35,000 bases of DNA from an uncultured Alphaproteobacteria bacterium (lineage in GTDB: Bacteria > Pseudomonadota > Alphaproteobacteria > HIMB59 > GCA-002718135), in contig CACGRD010000007.1 of NCBI GenBank assembly GCA_902575375.1, positions 1-35,000 of the forward strand. The letters run 5' to 3'. How positions within the stretch are numbered: the stretch's first letter is position 1; the number at the start of each line of letters is the position of its first letter. Under the pieces are notes generated by a model. It made no database searches, was not told the DNA's origin, and saw only the letters and a program-made list of their open reading frames with translations. Of the stretch, positions 8,611 through 18,365 are shown in pieces. The position numbers were made by a program, and so were the translations under genes.

Positions 8611-9663
8611 CTATTTAAAATGCTTACTTAATTTTAAACCTTGATTTTGGTAATTTGATCTAATATCTTTTCCGTATACAATATTACTATTTTTGTTCAA
8701 CTTTTCATATTTAATTCTAGCTATAGTTTGACCATCTTCTAATAAAAAAGGCACTTCATTTGTTTTTACTTCCAAAACAGCATATGATCCTCTACCTAGA
8801 CCAAAACCAGGATCAAAAAAACCTGCATAATGTGCTCTGAAGTCTCCAATGCCCGTATCGTATGGTATCATTTCACCAGCTAAATTTGATGGTATCACAA
8901 CCTTCTCTTTTGATCTCAAAATATAAAACTTGTTTTTTTCAATTACTAATTTTCTATTTTTTTTTCTAATTACATCCCAAAAATCATTTATTTTGTGAAA
9001 TTTAATTTTAGAGAAATTTAGAACAGGAGTATGTTTTTTGGCTACGTAAGCAACTATTTTTGATCCAACTAGATCAACTGATAACTTTAATCCGTTATCA
9101 ATTTTAAAATTGTCTCTAGTTTGATTTGAAATTTTTTTATTCAGGTTAATTAATTGTTTATCAGTCAAATAATTATGATTTTTATTTACAAGTCTTAATT
9201 GATTTAAAGAATTATTTTTTCTAAAAGATACGTCAAATGATCTTGATGTTATTTCTAAAAATATCTCACCTTTATAATTTTTAGGAATTTTTTCGTATTC
9301 TTCTCCATAATCAACAAGTGTTCTACAAAAAATATCTAATCTGCCAGTACTACTTTTAGGGTTGCAGTGACCAAATATATTATTTTTTAAGTTAAGACTT
9401 TCATTAAGTTTAACAATGTAAGTCTTGTTTTTTTTAAATATAAATTCTCTACTTAGATTAATTTTTTTAATAGCTAAATCTTTTAGTTTATCTCTAACTT
9501 TTGAATTATAGGATAAAAAACTATACTTAATTTCATAGCATTCATCACTTAATGACAAGTCAATGCTTGATGGTTGAATTTGGTTATTTCTAATATTTTC
9601 AGTTATTAAGAAATTTTTATTAATTAAATTTATGTAATCTTGATATACTAGAGATCCGTTCAT
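8611..9663 (-). CDS. dcd: 2'-Deoxycytidine 5'-triphosphate deaminase, long two-domain form
   Basis: The 350-residue protein is about twice the length of ordinary Dcd (about 190) and matches the alphaproteobacterial long form. The first dUTPase-like half shows QPSSIDLSLSDECYEI and HCNPKSSTGRLDIFCRTLVD; the second shows VIPSNLAGEMIPYDTGIGDF and RAHYAGFFDPGFGLG, ending AVLEVKTNEVPFLLEDGQTI. The likely reaction is dCTP to dUTP, feeding dTMP synthesis. The duplicated trimerisation/jelly-roll fold in one chain is inferred from length and the two sets of motifs. The start ATG overlaps the M48 protease stop by one base. Confidence 0.88.
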   Translation of the reverse strand: MNGSLVYQDYINLINKNFLITENIRNNQIQPSSIDLSLSDECYEIKYSFLSYNSKVRDKLKDLAIKKINLSREFIFKKNKTYIVKLNESLNLKNNIFGHCNPKSSTGRLDIFCRTLVDYGEEYEKIPKNYKGEIFLEITSRSFDVSFRKNNSLNQLRLVNKNHNYLTDKQLINLNKKISNQTRDNFKIDNGLKLSVDLVGSKIVAYVAKKHTPVLNFSKIKFHKINDFWDVIRKKNRKLVIEKNKFYILRSKEKVVIPSNLAGEMIPYDTGIGDFRAHYAGFFDPGFGLGRGSYAVLEVKTNEVPFLLEDGQTIARIKYEKLNKNSNIVYGKDIRSNYQNQGLKLSKHFK

Positions 9664-10964
9664 TAATTTACATTCTGGATTATATTAATAAGTTTTAATA
9701 AATCACTATCTTTAGTACTTTTAAAATTTTTTATTTCAATATCATAAACATTTTTTTCAATATTATTAATTGATAAAAGAAAATTAAAGAATTGTAACCA
9801 TTCTTTTTTATTTAATTTTTCAGCTAGTTCAAAATATTTTAGGATAACATTTTTATTATTATAAAATTTATATAAAAGATTCTTATTACTTTGAAAAAGT
9901 TTCTCTCTATCACTATTAGATAAATTTTTTATTTCTATATTTTCAAATATTCTAATTTGAGCATAATAATTTAAAGGATATTTTTCTAAATTTTTTTTAT
10001 AAAATTTTTTAGCTTCATTAGTATATCCATAAGAAAATAATATATCTGCTTTAGTTTCTAGTAGAAAATTATTGTTATTCTTTTTAATTATTTCATTTAA
10101 ATTCTGTAGAGACATTTTTAGATTTCCACTTTTAGCTAATTTAATTGATTCTGCATAAGCTTTAAAAGGTTCATTTAATTCACTTAACCCTTCCTCATTA
10201 TCACTATAACCAACAAATTTTGCTCTAATGTAGTTAAATCTTTGATTGTAACTTTCATTAAAATTTTTTTCTTTATTTTTTTCAAAGTTTTTTATTAATA
10301 AAATCCTATCCTCAAAATATGGATGTGTACTAACTCTTTGTTTATCTTTTGAAAAACCTTTATTTAATAATTGTTGTTCAATTGTTTCTAGTAATCTTTG
10401 AATAGATTTAGAATTTGTTTTTAGTAAATTTAGTGTTTTTAATGCATATAAATCTGCTTCCATTTCTTGATCTTTACTAAAAACAATGTATTGATTTGAT
10501 AAAGCGGCTGAAGTCAGAATACTGCCTTGTAAAAATTGAGGGTTTTGAGTTAATGCTGATCCAGCTATTACAGACAAAAGCCCATAGGTATTATATTTTT
10601 TAGTATTTTCTATTGTTTTTTTTCTAAGTGCAATATGGTTGAGATCTATATGACCAATTTCATGAGCTAATACTGACAATAAGGCAACATAATCTGAGCA
10701 ATGAATAATTAAGCCAGAATTTATATGTATTACATTATTAATATCTACATAAGCATTTATTTCATTACTGTTATTTAATTTAAAATTTATTTTTTTATTA
10801 ATTTTATTTACTTCAGTAATATCTTCAATAATTTCTTTAACAAATTCTTCCGTTTCATAATCTAGAATTTGTGAACTATAACTAGTGTTTGAAGAAAAAA
10901 TAAAAAATAAGAAATAAATTGATATTTTTTTAAGACCATCATCCAGTTTTTTCTTCATCTTCAT
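9663..10964 (-). CDS. M48 family metalloprotease with C-terminal helical repeats (BepA-like)
   Basis: The 433-residue protein has a signal-peptide-like N-terminus (KKISIYFLFFIFSS, then NTSYSS) and the zinc protease motif HEIGH at residues 101-105 (LLSVLAHEIGHIDLNH), with the third-ligand region QEMEADLYAL near residue 167. The C-terminal third looks like TPR helices (ETKADILFSYGYTNEAKKFY, NPLNYYAQIRI-like). This layout matches the periplasmic BepA/YfgC group, which degrades or assists outer-membrane protein assembly. It begins inside the last 26 bp of rne; an alternative ATG lies two codons downstream. Substrate is not predictable. Confidence 0.88.
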   Translation of the reverse strand: MKMKKKLDDGLKKISIYFLFFIFSSNTSYSSQILDYETEEFVKEIIEDITEVNKINKKINFKLNNSNEINAYVDINNVIHINSGLIIHCSDYVALLSVLAHEIGHIDLNHIALRKKTIENTKKYNTYGLLSVIAGSALTQNPQFLQGSILTSAALSNQYIVFSKDQEMEADLYALKTLNLLKTNSKSIQRLLETIEQQLLNKGFSKDKQRVSTHPYFEDRILLIKNFEKNKEKNFNESYNQRFNYIRAKFVGYSDNEEGLSELNEPFKAYAESIKLAKSGNLKMSLQNLNEIIKKNNNNFLLETKADILFSYGYTNEAKKFYKKNLEKYPLNYYAQIRIFENIEIKNLSNSDREKLFQSNKNLLYKFYNNKNVILKYFELAEKLNKKEWLQFFNFLLSINNIEKNVYDIEIKNFKSTKDSDLLKLINIIQNVN

Positions 10965-12849
10965 TTATTTCACCTTCTCTTAAATCAACATCTTTTTGTA
11001 TATCAATTTTATTATCTTTATTTATTACATTGTCATCTGTATTGTTATCATAGAGACTTTCTTTCTTTTTTTTAGTTTTTATTATTTTCTTTTTTTTTGT
11101 AACTTTAGTAGTTTTATTTTTCTTCTTTTCACTTATTTTTTCTGGACCTTTAGGATAATTATTTTCTTCAATTTCAATTAAAGGATCATGTAAAGAATAT
11201 TGTGGATTAAAGAAAAAATTAATTTTAGATTCAAATTTATTTTCTAATGAGTGAATCTCACTCTTTTTATTATTTAATAAATTTTCTGCTAAACCACTAT
11301 TACACTTTACATTTATTATTGAATTTTTGTTATCAGAGATTTTTTCTTTAATCACTTTTATTATTTGATCTATAATTGATGAAGAATTTAATATTAATCC
11401 CGATCCTTTACAATAATTACATTTCTCAAATGATTTATCTATCAAGCTTGATCTTAATCTTTGTCTAGATAGTTCCATTAATCCAAACATGCTTATTCTA
11501 CCAACTTGAACTCTCGCTCTATCTCTTACAAGAGCAGTTTTTAAACTTTTTTCAACTTTAAAATTATTTCGGTAATCATCCATATCTATAAAATCTATAA
11601 CTACCAACCCTCCAAGATCTCTTAATCTAAGCTGTCTTGCTACCTCTACAGCAGCTTCTAAATTTGTTTTTAGGGCGGTATTTTCAATATTTCTTTCCGA
11701 TGTATTTTTGCCAGAGTTTACATCTACTGCAACCAATGCTTCAGTTGTATTAATTACAATTGACCCACCAGATTTTAGTTTTACATTTAGACTAAAAAGA
11801 TCATTAATTTGTGTTTCAATATTATTGGACGCAAAAAGTGAGTTTTCAAGAGATTTGTATTGTTTTACTTTTTTAACATATGTTGGTGCTAAGTTTTTAG
11901 TAATTTTTTTGACTTTATCGTATCCTTCTTTTCCTTCGACTAAAATCTTATCTACATCTTCACTTAGCATATCTCTAATTGCTCTTTTCAAAATATTACC
12001 TTCTTCATGAATCATTTCTGGTGCTTCTGACTTTAATGTAAGCTCTCTAATTTTATTCCATTGCTTTACTAGAAATGAAAGATCTTTTGATATTTCTTTT
12101 TTTGTTCTTCCGATACCTGCTGTTCTTACAATTACTGACATTTTTTCAGGTATTTCGACTGATGATAATATTTTTTTCAATTTCTTTCTTTCCTCTATAT
12201 CTCCAATTTTTCTAGATATGCCATCACTATTCATACTATTAGGCATTAGAACACAATATCTTCCAGCAAATGATAAATATGTTGTTAGGGCAGCCCCTTT
12301 CAAGCCCCTTTCTTCTTTGTTGATCTGAACAAGTAAAACTTGTTTAGGCCGGATTACATCCTGAATCTTATATTTTCTAAAAAAATTAAAATATTCTTTT
12401 TTTGGACTTAATTTTTTATTTCTTCTTTTTTTAATTGAAATAACTTTATCTTCATTAGTATCATCAGTTTCTTGAAGTTTACTTTCAATATTATTTTCTT
12501 CTAAGTCCTCTAATTCGTTCTCGTTATCTGTATTATTTAATTCTTCTTCATCGTTATTATTTATTTTTTCATTTAATTCTTTTATTTTCACCTCATCAGC
12601 TGCTGGAATTTTGAAGTAATCAGGGTGTATTTCAGTGAGAGGCAGAAAACCATTTCTGTTAGTGCCAAAGTCCACGAAAGCAGCCTGAAGAGAAGGCTCA
12701 ATTCTAGTAATTTTAGCTAAATATATATCGCCTTTTACAGCATTTTTTTTGCTTGGTTCAATTTCAAAATCATCAAGTTTACCGTCATCTGTAACAGCAA
12801 TTCTTGTTTCAATGTTATTTGTGGTATCAATAAGTATATTTTTTGACAT
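10939..12849 (-). CDS. rne: Ribonuclease E/G, short-tailed
   Basis: The 636-residue endoribonuclease acts in rRNA processing and mRNA decay. The S1 domain (about 36-195) is split by an acidic Glu/Asn/Asp-rich insertion (about 82-140). The catalytic DNase I-like domain carries Asp376 (VAVDVNSGK) and Asp419 (VVIDFIDMDDYR), spaced 43 residues as in E. coli D303/D346, and the Zn-link CNYC at 477-480 that holds dimers together. After about residue 490 only some 145 residues remain, ending in a lysine-rich stretch (near 575-600) and an acidic tail, so the degradosome scaffold is minimal. A GGAG Shine-Dalgarno (complement of 12860-12863) lies 10 bases before the ATG. It leads the seven-gene operon to aat and diverges from mrcA. 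Confidence 0.93.
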   Translation of the reverse strand: MSKNILIDTTNNIETRIAVTDDGKLDDFEIEPSKKNAVKGDIYLAKITRIEPSLQAAFVDFGTNRNGFLPLTEIHPDYFKIPAADEVKIKELNEKINNNDEEELNNTDNENELEDLEENNIESKLQETDDTNEDKVISIKKRRNKKLSPKKEYFNFFRKYKIQDVIRPKQVLLVQINKEERGLKGAALTTYLSFAGRYCVLMPNSMNSDGISRKIGDIEERKKLKKILSSVEIPEKMSVIVRTAGIGRTKKEISKDLSFLVKQWNKIRELTLKSEAPEMIHEEGNILKRAIRDMLSEDVDKILVEGKEGYDKVKKITKNLAPTYVKKVKQYKSLENSLFASNNIETQINDLFSLNVKLKSGGSIVINTTEALVAVDVNSGKNTSERNIENTALKTNLEAAVEVARQLRLRDLGGLVVIDFIDMDDYRNNFKVEKSLKTALVRDRARVQVGRISMFGLMELSRQRLRSSLIDKSFEKCNYCKGSGLILNSSSIIDQIIKVIKEKISDNKNSIINVKCNSGLAENLLNNKKSEIHSLENKFESKINFFFNPQYSLHDPLIEIEENNYPKGPEKISEKKKNKTTKVTKKKKIIKTKKKKESLYDNNTDDNVINKDNKIDIQKDVDLREGEINEDEEKTG

Positions 12850-12880
12850 AATGCCGAAACTCCGTAAAAATTTTTAAATG

Positions 12881-12908
12881 TTAAAATCATTTTTGAATAA
12901 TGTATAAT
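12881..12908 (+). promoter_or_regulatory. Possible promoter of mrcA-prfB
   Basis: In the 108-bp gap between the divergent rne and mrcA genes, TATAAT at 12903-12908 is a perfect -10 element, with TTAAAA 16 bases upstream as a weak -35. In such AT-rich DNA chance matches are frequent, so this is tentative. I could not pick an equally good promoter for rne on the other strand. Confidence 0.35.
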
Positions 12909-12957
12909 AATTGCCTATTGTCATATTTTTAACTATTTCACAATGTAGATTATCAAT

Positions 12958-15312
12958 ATGACTAATTTTATCAATTATATAAAATTATTATTAATTTTTC
13001 TATTTATATTTGGTTTTATCTCAATTTTTATAATTTTTTACACACTCTGGAGATACTCAGCAGAATTACCATCATACGAAAAAATTGTTGAATATAAACC
13101 TAATCTTTCCTCGAGAATTTATAGTTCAGACGGATTTCTTCTTAAGAGTTTTTATACTGAAGAAAGGATATTTATTCCTGTAGACAGAATACCAAAAAAT
13201 CTTAAATATGCCTTTTTAGCATCAGAAGATAAAAATTTTTACAATCATTATGGTGTAGACATAATAGCAATCCTCAGAGCATTTATTACAAATATTATAA
13301 ATATAAATTCAAATAAGAGAGTAGTCGGAGCATCAACGATTACACAACAAGTCGTAAAAAATTTATTACTTACAAATGAAGTGAGTTATACTAGAAAAAT
13401 AAAAGAAATAATATTGGCTTTTAGAATTGAAAATATTTTAAATAAAAATGAAATATTAGAATTATATTTAAATGATATTTATTTAGGTTATGGCTCCTAT
13501 GGTATCGGATCTGCTAGTTTAAATTATTTTAATAAATCAATTTATGATCTTCAATTGCATGAAATAGCTTTTTTAGCATCATTACCCAAAGCTCCTAATA
13601 ACTATAATCCAAAAACAAATTACTTAAGAGCTATTGATAGAAGAAATTGGGTTATAGATAGAATGTATGCTAATGGGTTTATTACAAATAAAGAACTTGA
13701 ATATAAAAATAAACCCATTGAAGTATATAAGAGGGTTGACGTTGAATTTTCTGATGCTGATTATTTTTATGAGGAAATAAGAAAAGAATTATTTAATAAA
13801 TTTGGTAAAGAAAAACTGTACTCTGAAGGTTTAGTAATTAAAACTGCTATTGATTCCAAATTACAAAAAAATGCAAATCTTAGTCTAATTGAAGGGTTGA
13901 TTGAATATGAAAAAAGAAAAGGATGGAACGGTTTAATAGAAAATACCAGTTTAGAAAGTTTTTTTAATAAAAAGAGTGATTATACAAATACTAATCCTTT
14001 TTTTCCAAAATGGAAGACTGTAATTATTGATAAAGCTTATCAAAAAAAACTAAAAGTGTTTGATTTAAATAAAATAAAATTAGAAATTGATTTGGATAAT
14101 GAATTTAATAATTGGCTTTTAGATGTAACTTTTAAAAAAGGTGACGTAATTTATGTTCAAAAAATAAATAATATTTATATTATTAATCAAGAACCCGAAG
14201 TAAATGGAGCAATTATTGTATTAGATCCATATACAGGCGATGTTTTGGCTCTGTCAGGCGGATATAGTTTTAAAAAAAGTGAATTTAATAGAGCAACTCA
14301 AGCTAAAAGGCAGCCCGGTTCAGCTTTTAAGCCAATAGTTTATTTAGCTGCTTTAAATGAAGGCTATTCTCCCGCAACTTTAATATTAGATGCGCCGTAT
14401 GTTGTGGATCAAGGTCCAGGTCTTCCGAAATGGAAACCTTCTAATTATACAGATGAATTTTATGGGCTAACAACAATGAGAACCGGAATAGAAAAATCAA
14501 GAAACCTTATGACAGTTAGACTTGCTAATAGAATAGGTATGAATAAAATTTTAAGTATGGCAAATAATTTTGATATTAATGAAGGTTTAGATGAAAACCT
14601 TTCAATGTCTCTTGGTTCTGGAGTTGTAACTTTAATAGAATTAACTAAAGCATATGCAATTATTGCTAATGGTGGAAAGAAAATTGAGCCTAAATTGATA
14701 ACAAGTATTTATTCAAAAGATGGAAAAAAAATTTATGACACAAGGTTAAAAAAATGTTTTGATTGTAGAATTCAAACAATCTTATCAAAAAATGATATAC
14801 CTAATTTAGTAGAAACAAAAAATATTATTATTGATCCAAGATTAACTTACCAGATTACGTCAATGATGGAAGGAGTGATAAAAAGAGGCACAGCAAAAAA
14901 ACTAAAAGATTTAAATGTGCCAATTGCTGGAAAGACTGGGACTACGAACAAGAACAAAGATGCTTGGTTTATTGGCTACACGCCTGATTTAGTTATAGGT
15001 ATCTATGTAGGTTATGATCAACCAAAATCTCTTGGATATAAGCAAACTGGTTCCAGCGTTGCTGTTCCTATATTTAAAAATTTTGCAGAAAAAGTAAAAA
15101 TAAATAAGAACAAAAAACCATTTAGAATTCCTTCTGGTATAAGCTTTGTAAGAATTGATCCTAGTAGTGGTAATGTATCTACAAAGGAGGATAGCATTGT
15201 TGAACCTTTTATTCTTGGTTCTGAACCATATTCACAAAACATTAATATTATTGATGGGCTAGAAAACTTTAATAATAATTCCATTTCTGGTACAGGTGGT
15301 TTATTAAAGTAA
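12958..15312 (+). CDS. mrcA: Penicillin-binding protein 1A (bifunctional transglycosylase/transpeptidase)
   Basis: The 784-residue class A PBP polymerises and cross-links peptidoglycan in the periplasm. It has one N-terminal membrane anchor (about 7-30) and a GT51 domain with catalytic Glu90 (ASEDKNFYNHYGVD) and GASTITQQVVKNLLL. A PBP1A-type insert follows. The transpeptidase domain has S455-x-x-K458 (RQPGSAFKPIVY), S514-R-N516 and the K659-T-G motif (AGKTGTTNKNKDAWFIGYTPD). The start is ATG 12958. prfB begins 6 bp after the stop. In many alphaproteobacteria an amidase gene sits between rne and mrcA on one strand; here mrcA directly diverges from rne and no amidase is present. Confidence 0.96.
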   Translation: MTNFINYIKLLLIFLFIFGFISIFIIFYTLWRYSAELPSYEKIVEYKPNLSSRIYSSDGFLLKSFYTEERIFIPVDRIPKNLKYAFLASEDKNFYNHYGVDIIAILRAFITNIININSNKRVVGASTITQQVVKNLLLTNEVSYTRKIKEIILAFRIENILNKNEILELYLNDIYLGYGSYGIGSASLNYFNKSIYDLQLHEIAFLASLPKAPNNYNPKTNYLRAIDRRNWVIDRMYANGFITNKELEYKNKPIEVYKRVDVEFSDADYFYEEIRKELFNKFGKEKLYSEGLVIKTAIDSKLQKNANLSLIEGLIEYEKRKGWNGLIENTSLESFFNKKSDYTNTNPFFPKWKTVIIDKAYQKKLKVFDLNKIKLEIDLDNEFNNWLLDVTFKKGDVIYVQKINNIYIINQEPEVNGAIIVLDPYTGDVLALSGGYSFKKSEFNRATQAKRQPGSAFKPIVYLAALNEGYSPATLILDAPYVVDQGPGLPKWKPSNYTDEFYGLTTMRTGIEKSRNLMTVRLANRIGMNKILSMANNFDINEGLDENLSMSLGSGVVTLIELTKAYAIIANGGKKIEPKLITSIYSKDGKKIYDTRLKKCFDCRIQTILSKNDIPNLVETKNIIIDPRLTYQITSMMEGVIKRGTAKKLKDLNVPIAGKTGTTNKNKDAWFIGYTPDLVIGIYVGYDQPKSLGYKQTGSSVAVPIFKNFAEKVKINKNKKPFRIPSGISFVRIDPSSGNVSTKEDSIVEPFILGSEPYSQNINIIDGLENFNNNSISGTGGLLK

Positions 15313-15318
15313 ATCTAT

Positions 15319-16414
15319 ATGTCAAATCTTGAGATAATTGAACAATACCTTAAAAAAATAAGATCAAACTTTGATCTTATAAGGAGGGGGGTTTGACTTA
15401 AATTCTTTAAAAAATAAATTAGAAAATTTAAAAATAAAAAGTTCTGATCCAAACATTTGGGAAAAAAGTGATGCAAAAAGTATTTTTCAGGAAATCAAAA
15501 ATATTGAAAACAAAATAGATGATTTTAATATACTAGAAAAATCAATAAATGAAAATCAGGAAATCTATAATTATATTCAAGAAAGTAACGAGGAATCATT
15601 GTTAAATGAACTTCATAAAGAAGTTAAATTAACATTAAAATTATCTGATAAAATTAGATACTTTAGTTTGTTAAATGATGAAGCTGACCATTTAAATGCT
15701 TTTATTGAAATTCATGCTGGAGCAGGAGGTACCGAGAGTCAGGATTGGGCAGAAATGTTACAAAGAATGTATTTGAGGTGGTCTGATAATCAAGAAAACT
15801 GTAAAGCTTTTTTATTACAAGAAATGCGAGGTGAAGAAGCAGGAATAAAATCATGCACATTAAAAATAGTTATGAATTATTCATATGGATGGTTAAAATC
15901 TGAAAGTGGTATACATAGACTTGTAAGAATATCGCCATTTGATAGCAATAAAAGAAGACATACAAGTTTTGCAAGTGTTTGGGTTTATCCTGAAATTGAT
16001 GAAAAAATCGAAGTAGATATTAAAGATACTGATTTAAGAATTGATACATACAGAGCTTCTGGTGCAGGTGGACAACATGTAAATAAAACTGATAGCGCTG
16101 TTAGAATTACACATTTACCGACCAACATAGTCGTGCAATGTCAAAGTGACAGGTCACAACATAAAAATAGGTCTAATGCAATGAAAATGATTAAATCTAG
16201 AATTTATGAAACTGAACTTCAAAAAAGAAAAGAAGATGAAAATATAAAAAATAAAGAAAAAAAAGAAATTGGATGGGGTAACCAAATAAGATCATACGTT
16301 TTACATCCATATAAATTGGTAAAAGATTTAAGAAGCGGATATGAAACTTCTAATGTAAATGATGTTTTAGATGGAAAAATAGATAATTTTTTAGAAAATT
16401 CTCTAACTATATAA
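15319..16414 (+). CDS. prfB: Peptide chain release factor 2, expressed by programmed +1 frameshift
   Basis: RF2 releases polypeptides at UGA and UAA. The first 25 codons from ATG 15319 read to TGA at 15394-15396; a +1 shift there continues in the other frame to 16414, giving a protein of about 364 residues, normal for RF2. The join ...FDLIRRGV/DLNSLKNKL matches the E. coli RGYL/DYD position. Motifs include IHAGAGGTESQDWAEMLQRM, the UGA/UAA-selecting SPF (VRISPFDSNKRRH) and the catalytic GGQ (SGAGGQHVNKTDSAVRI). In the downstream frame a TAA at 15380-15382 rules out an upstream start without shifting. RF2 level thus autoregulates its own frameshift. The stop lies 5 bp from the convergent tyrS stop. 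Confidence 0.95.
15381..15397 (+). promoter_or_regulatory. RF2 programmed +1 frameshift site
   Basis: AAGGAGG (15381-15387) is perfectly complementary to the CCTCCTT at the 3' end of the 16S gene in this window. Three bases (GGG) separate it from the P-site codon GTT (15391-15393), followed by TGA C (15394-15397). Spacing equals that of the E. coli site, where AGGGGG and TAT precede CTT TGA C. The P-site codon is GTT here instead of the usual CTT, and the G run also allows the GGG codon before it to re-pair perfectly after a +1 slip. Confidence 0.85.
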
Positions 16415-16419
16415 ATAAA

Positions 16420-17658
16420 CTATATTATTTTTAAAATTCCAATCTTTTTTTTACCAACTGTTATTTTAATTTCATTTAAGCTTGAATAATCTTTTAAAGA
16501 AAAGTTGGGATTTTTATATAATTCGTCATTTATTTTGATACCATCAGATTTAATCAATCGTTTTATTTCACTTCTGCTATTAACGAGTTTCAATTTTTCA
16601 ATAGCATCTAAAATTGTAAAGGTATCATTTTTAATATTAGATATATTTTGAGAAATATTTGGTAGTCTTTTATCAACTATATTTGAATTAAAGATATTTT
16701 TGGTAATGTCTAAAGCTTCATCTGCATCTTCTTTTCCTCTAACAATTTTTGTGACCTCATAGGCTAATATTTGTTTTGCATCATTTATTTCTTGATCTTT
16801 AAGTGCTGAAAGTTTTTTTATTTCATATAATGGGAGCTTGGTAAACAAATATAAGAATCTAGACACATCGTTATCATTTACATTTCTCCAAAATTGAAAA
16901 AAATCTAGACTAGAAATTTTATTTTTGTTAAGCCAAATAGCTCCATCTGTAGTTTTGCCCATTTTTGATCCATCACTATTTGTTATAAGAGGTGAAGTAA
17001 TACCAAAAGCTTCTTTTTTATTTATTTTTCTAATTAAATCTACCCCACTTAATATGTTTCCCCACTGGTCTGATCCTCCCATTTGCAAAGCACAATTATG
17101 ATTTTTATTTAAATAAAAAAAATCATATGCTTGTAAAAGCATATAATTAAACTCTAATATTGTTAATGGTTGTTCTCTATCTAATCTGCTCTTTACAGAA
17201 TCAAAAGTTAGCATTTTATTCAAAGTAATTCTTGAACCAAAATCTCTTAAAAAATCTATATAATTTAGATTAGAGAGCCAGTCATAATTATTAATTATAA
17301 AAGAATTATCTTTGAGGTTAATAAAACTACTAAAAGTACGTTCTATATTACTAATATTTTTATCAATTTCTTTCTTACTTAATATTTTTCTCGTTTGATC
17401 TTTGCCAGAAGGATCTCCTATCAAAGTAGTTCCACCTCCGATTAAAGCAATTGATTGATGACCATAAAAATCTAACCAATGAAGTAGCATTAATTGAATT
17501 AAACTTCCAACATGCAAGCTATCACTAGTTATATCAAAACCAATATACCCTGATATTTTATTTTTTGACATTAAGTTATCCAAACCTTCAATTTCTATAT
17601 GCTGATAGATAAATCCTCTTTCATTGATTTCATTTAAAAATTCTGATTTAAATTTCAT
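16420..17658 (-). CDS. tyrS: Tyrosyl-tRNA synthetase
   Basis: The 412-residue class I synthetase charges tRNA-Tyr. It carries the HIGH-type motif HVGS at 49-52 (TSDSLHVGSLIQLMLL), the tyrosine pocket segment (LLQAYDFFYLN ... ALQMGGSDQWGNILSGVDLI) and the KMSKS-type loop KMGKT at 232-236. The C-terminal S4-like RNA-binding domain (RSEIKRLIKSDGIKIND) is present. It is convergent with prfB (5-bp gap) and follows the hydrolase gene by 6 bp on the same strand. Confidence 0.96.
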   Translation of the reverse strand: MKFKSEFLNEINERGFIYQHIEIEGLDNLMSKNKISGYIGFDITSDSLHVGSLIQLMLLHWLDFYGHQSIALIGGGTTLIGDPSGKDQTRKILSKKEIDKNISNIERTFSSFINLKDNSFIINNYDWLSNLNYIDFLRDFGSRITLNKMLTFDSVKSRLDREQPLTILEFNYMLLQAYDFFYLNKNHNCALQMGGSDQWGNILSGVDLIRKINKKEAFGITSPLITNSDGSKMGKTTDGAIWLNKNKISSLDFFQFWRNVNDNDVSRFLYLFTKLPLYEIKKLSALKDQEINDAKQILAYEVTKIVRGKEDADEALDITKNIFNSNIVDKRLPNISQNISNIKNDTFTILDAIEKLKLVNSRSEIKRLIKSDGIKINDELYKNPNFSLKDYSSLNEIKITVGKKKIGILKII

Positions 17659-17664
17659 AAGTAA

Positions 17665-18309
17665 TTATTTTTTTTCAAATTTTTGATTGATATATTCATT
17701 TATTGAATTTTCAAATTCATTTGCATAGCTCTCATAGAAATGGTCAGCACCTTTAATCGGATTAAATTTTATATCCACTTTCTTTTGCTGTTGCAGTTTT
17801 TCAACTAATATTTTTGTAGAGTCAAATGAAGCAATATTATCTTTATCACCATGAACTATTAAACCAGATGAAGGACATGGTGCCAAAAAACTAAAATCTC
17901 TTAAATTTGCTGGTGGTGAAATACTAACAAAGCCATTAATTTCAGGTCGTCTCATTAAAAGCTGCATTGCTATCCAAGCTCCAAATGAAAAACCTGCTAC
18001 CCAGCAAATTTTTGAATTAGTATTATACCTTTGTAGCCAATCCAACACACATGCTGCATCGCTCAATTCACCTTCTCCATCATCAAAAAATCCTTCACTC
18101 TTTCCAACCCCCCTAAAATTAAATCTTATTGTAGAAAATCCAGCCTTTATAAAAATTTTATACATTTTAAAGATTATTTTAGTATGCATCGTTCCACCTT
18201 TAGAAGGATCAGGATGCAATAAAATGACTATGGGTGAGTCGTCTCTGTTATTATGAGAATACTTTGCCTCTATCTTTCCTTCTGGCCCAGGAATTAATAA
18301 GTCTACCAT
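17665..18309 (-). CDS. Alpha/beta hydrolase (COG2945-like)
   Basis: The 214-residue protein has the alpha/beta-hydrolase pattern: IVILLHPDPSKGGTMHTKI with the oxyanion segment, STIRFNFRGVGKSEGFFDDG, the nucleophile elbow GFSFGA (serine), and LIVHGDKDNIASF plus the late histidine in KGADHFYE, giving a full Ser-Asp-His triad. This small subfamily is widespread in Proteobacteria and of unknown substrate; some members are esterases. There is no signal peptide, so it is cytoplasmic. It is probably cotranscribed with tyrS and diverges from mnmA across 56 bp. Confidence 0.85.
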   Translation of the reverse strand: MVDLLIPGPEGKIEAKYSHNNRDDSPIVILLHPDPSKGGTMHTKIIFKMYKIFIKAGFSTIRFNFRGVGKSEGFFDDGEGELSDAACVLDWLQRYNTNSKICWVAGFSFGAWIAMQLLMRRPEINGFVSISPPANLRDFSFLAPCPSSGLIVHGDKDNIASFDSTKILVEKLQQQKKVDIKFNPIKGADHFYESYANEFENSINEYINQKFEKK

Positions 18310-18365
18310 TTGATAAAGCTAATATTGAAGTTATATGATTTTGTAAATATAGATGTTTTAAATAT

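Noticed and set aside
15599-16414. Short prfB reading starting at TTG 15599
   Set aside because: It would lack the N-terminal RF2 domain, while the sequence upstream encodes that domain with a recognisable +1 frameshift signal.
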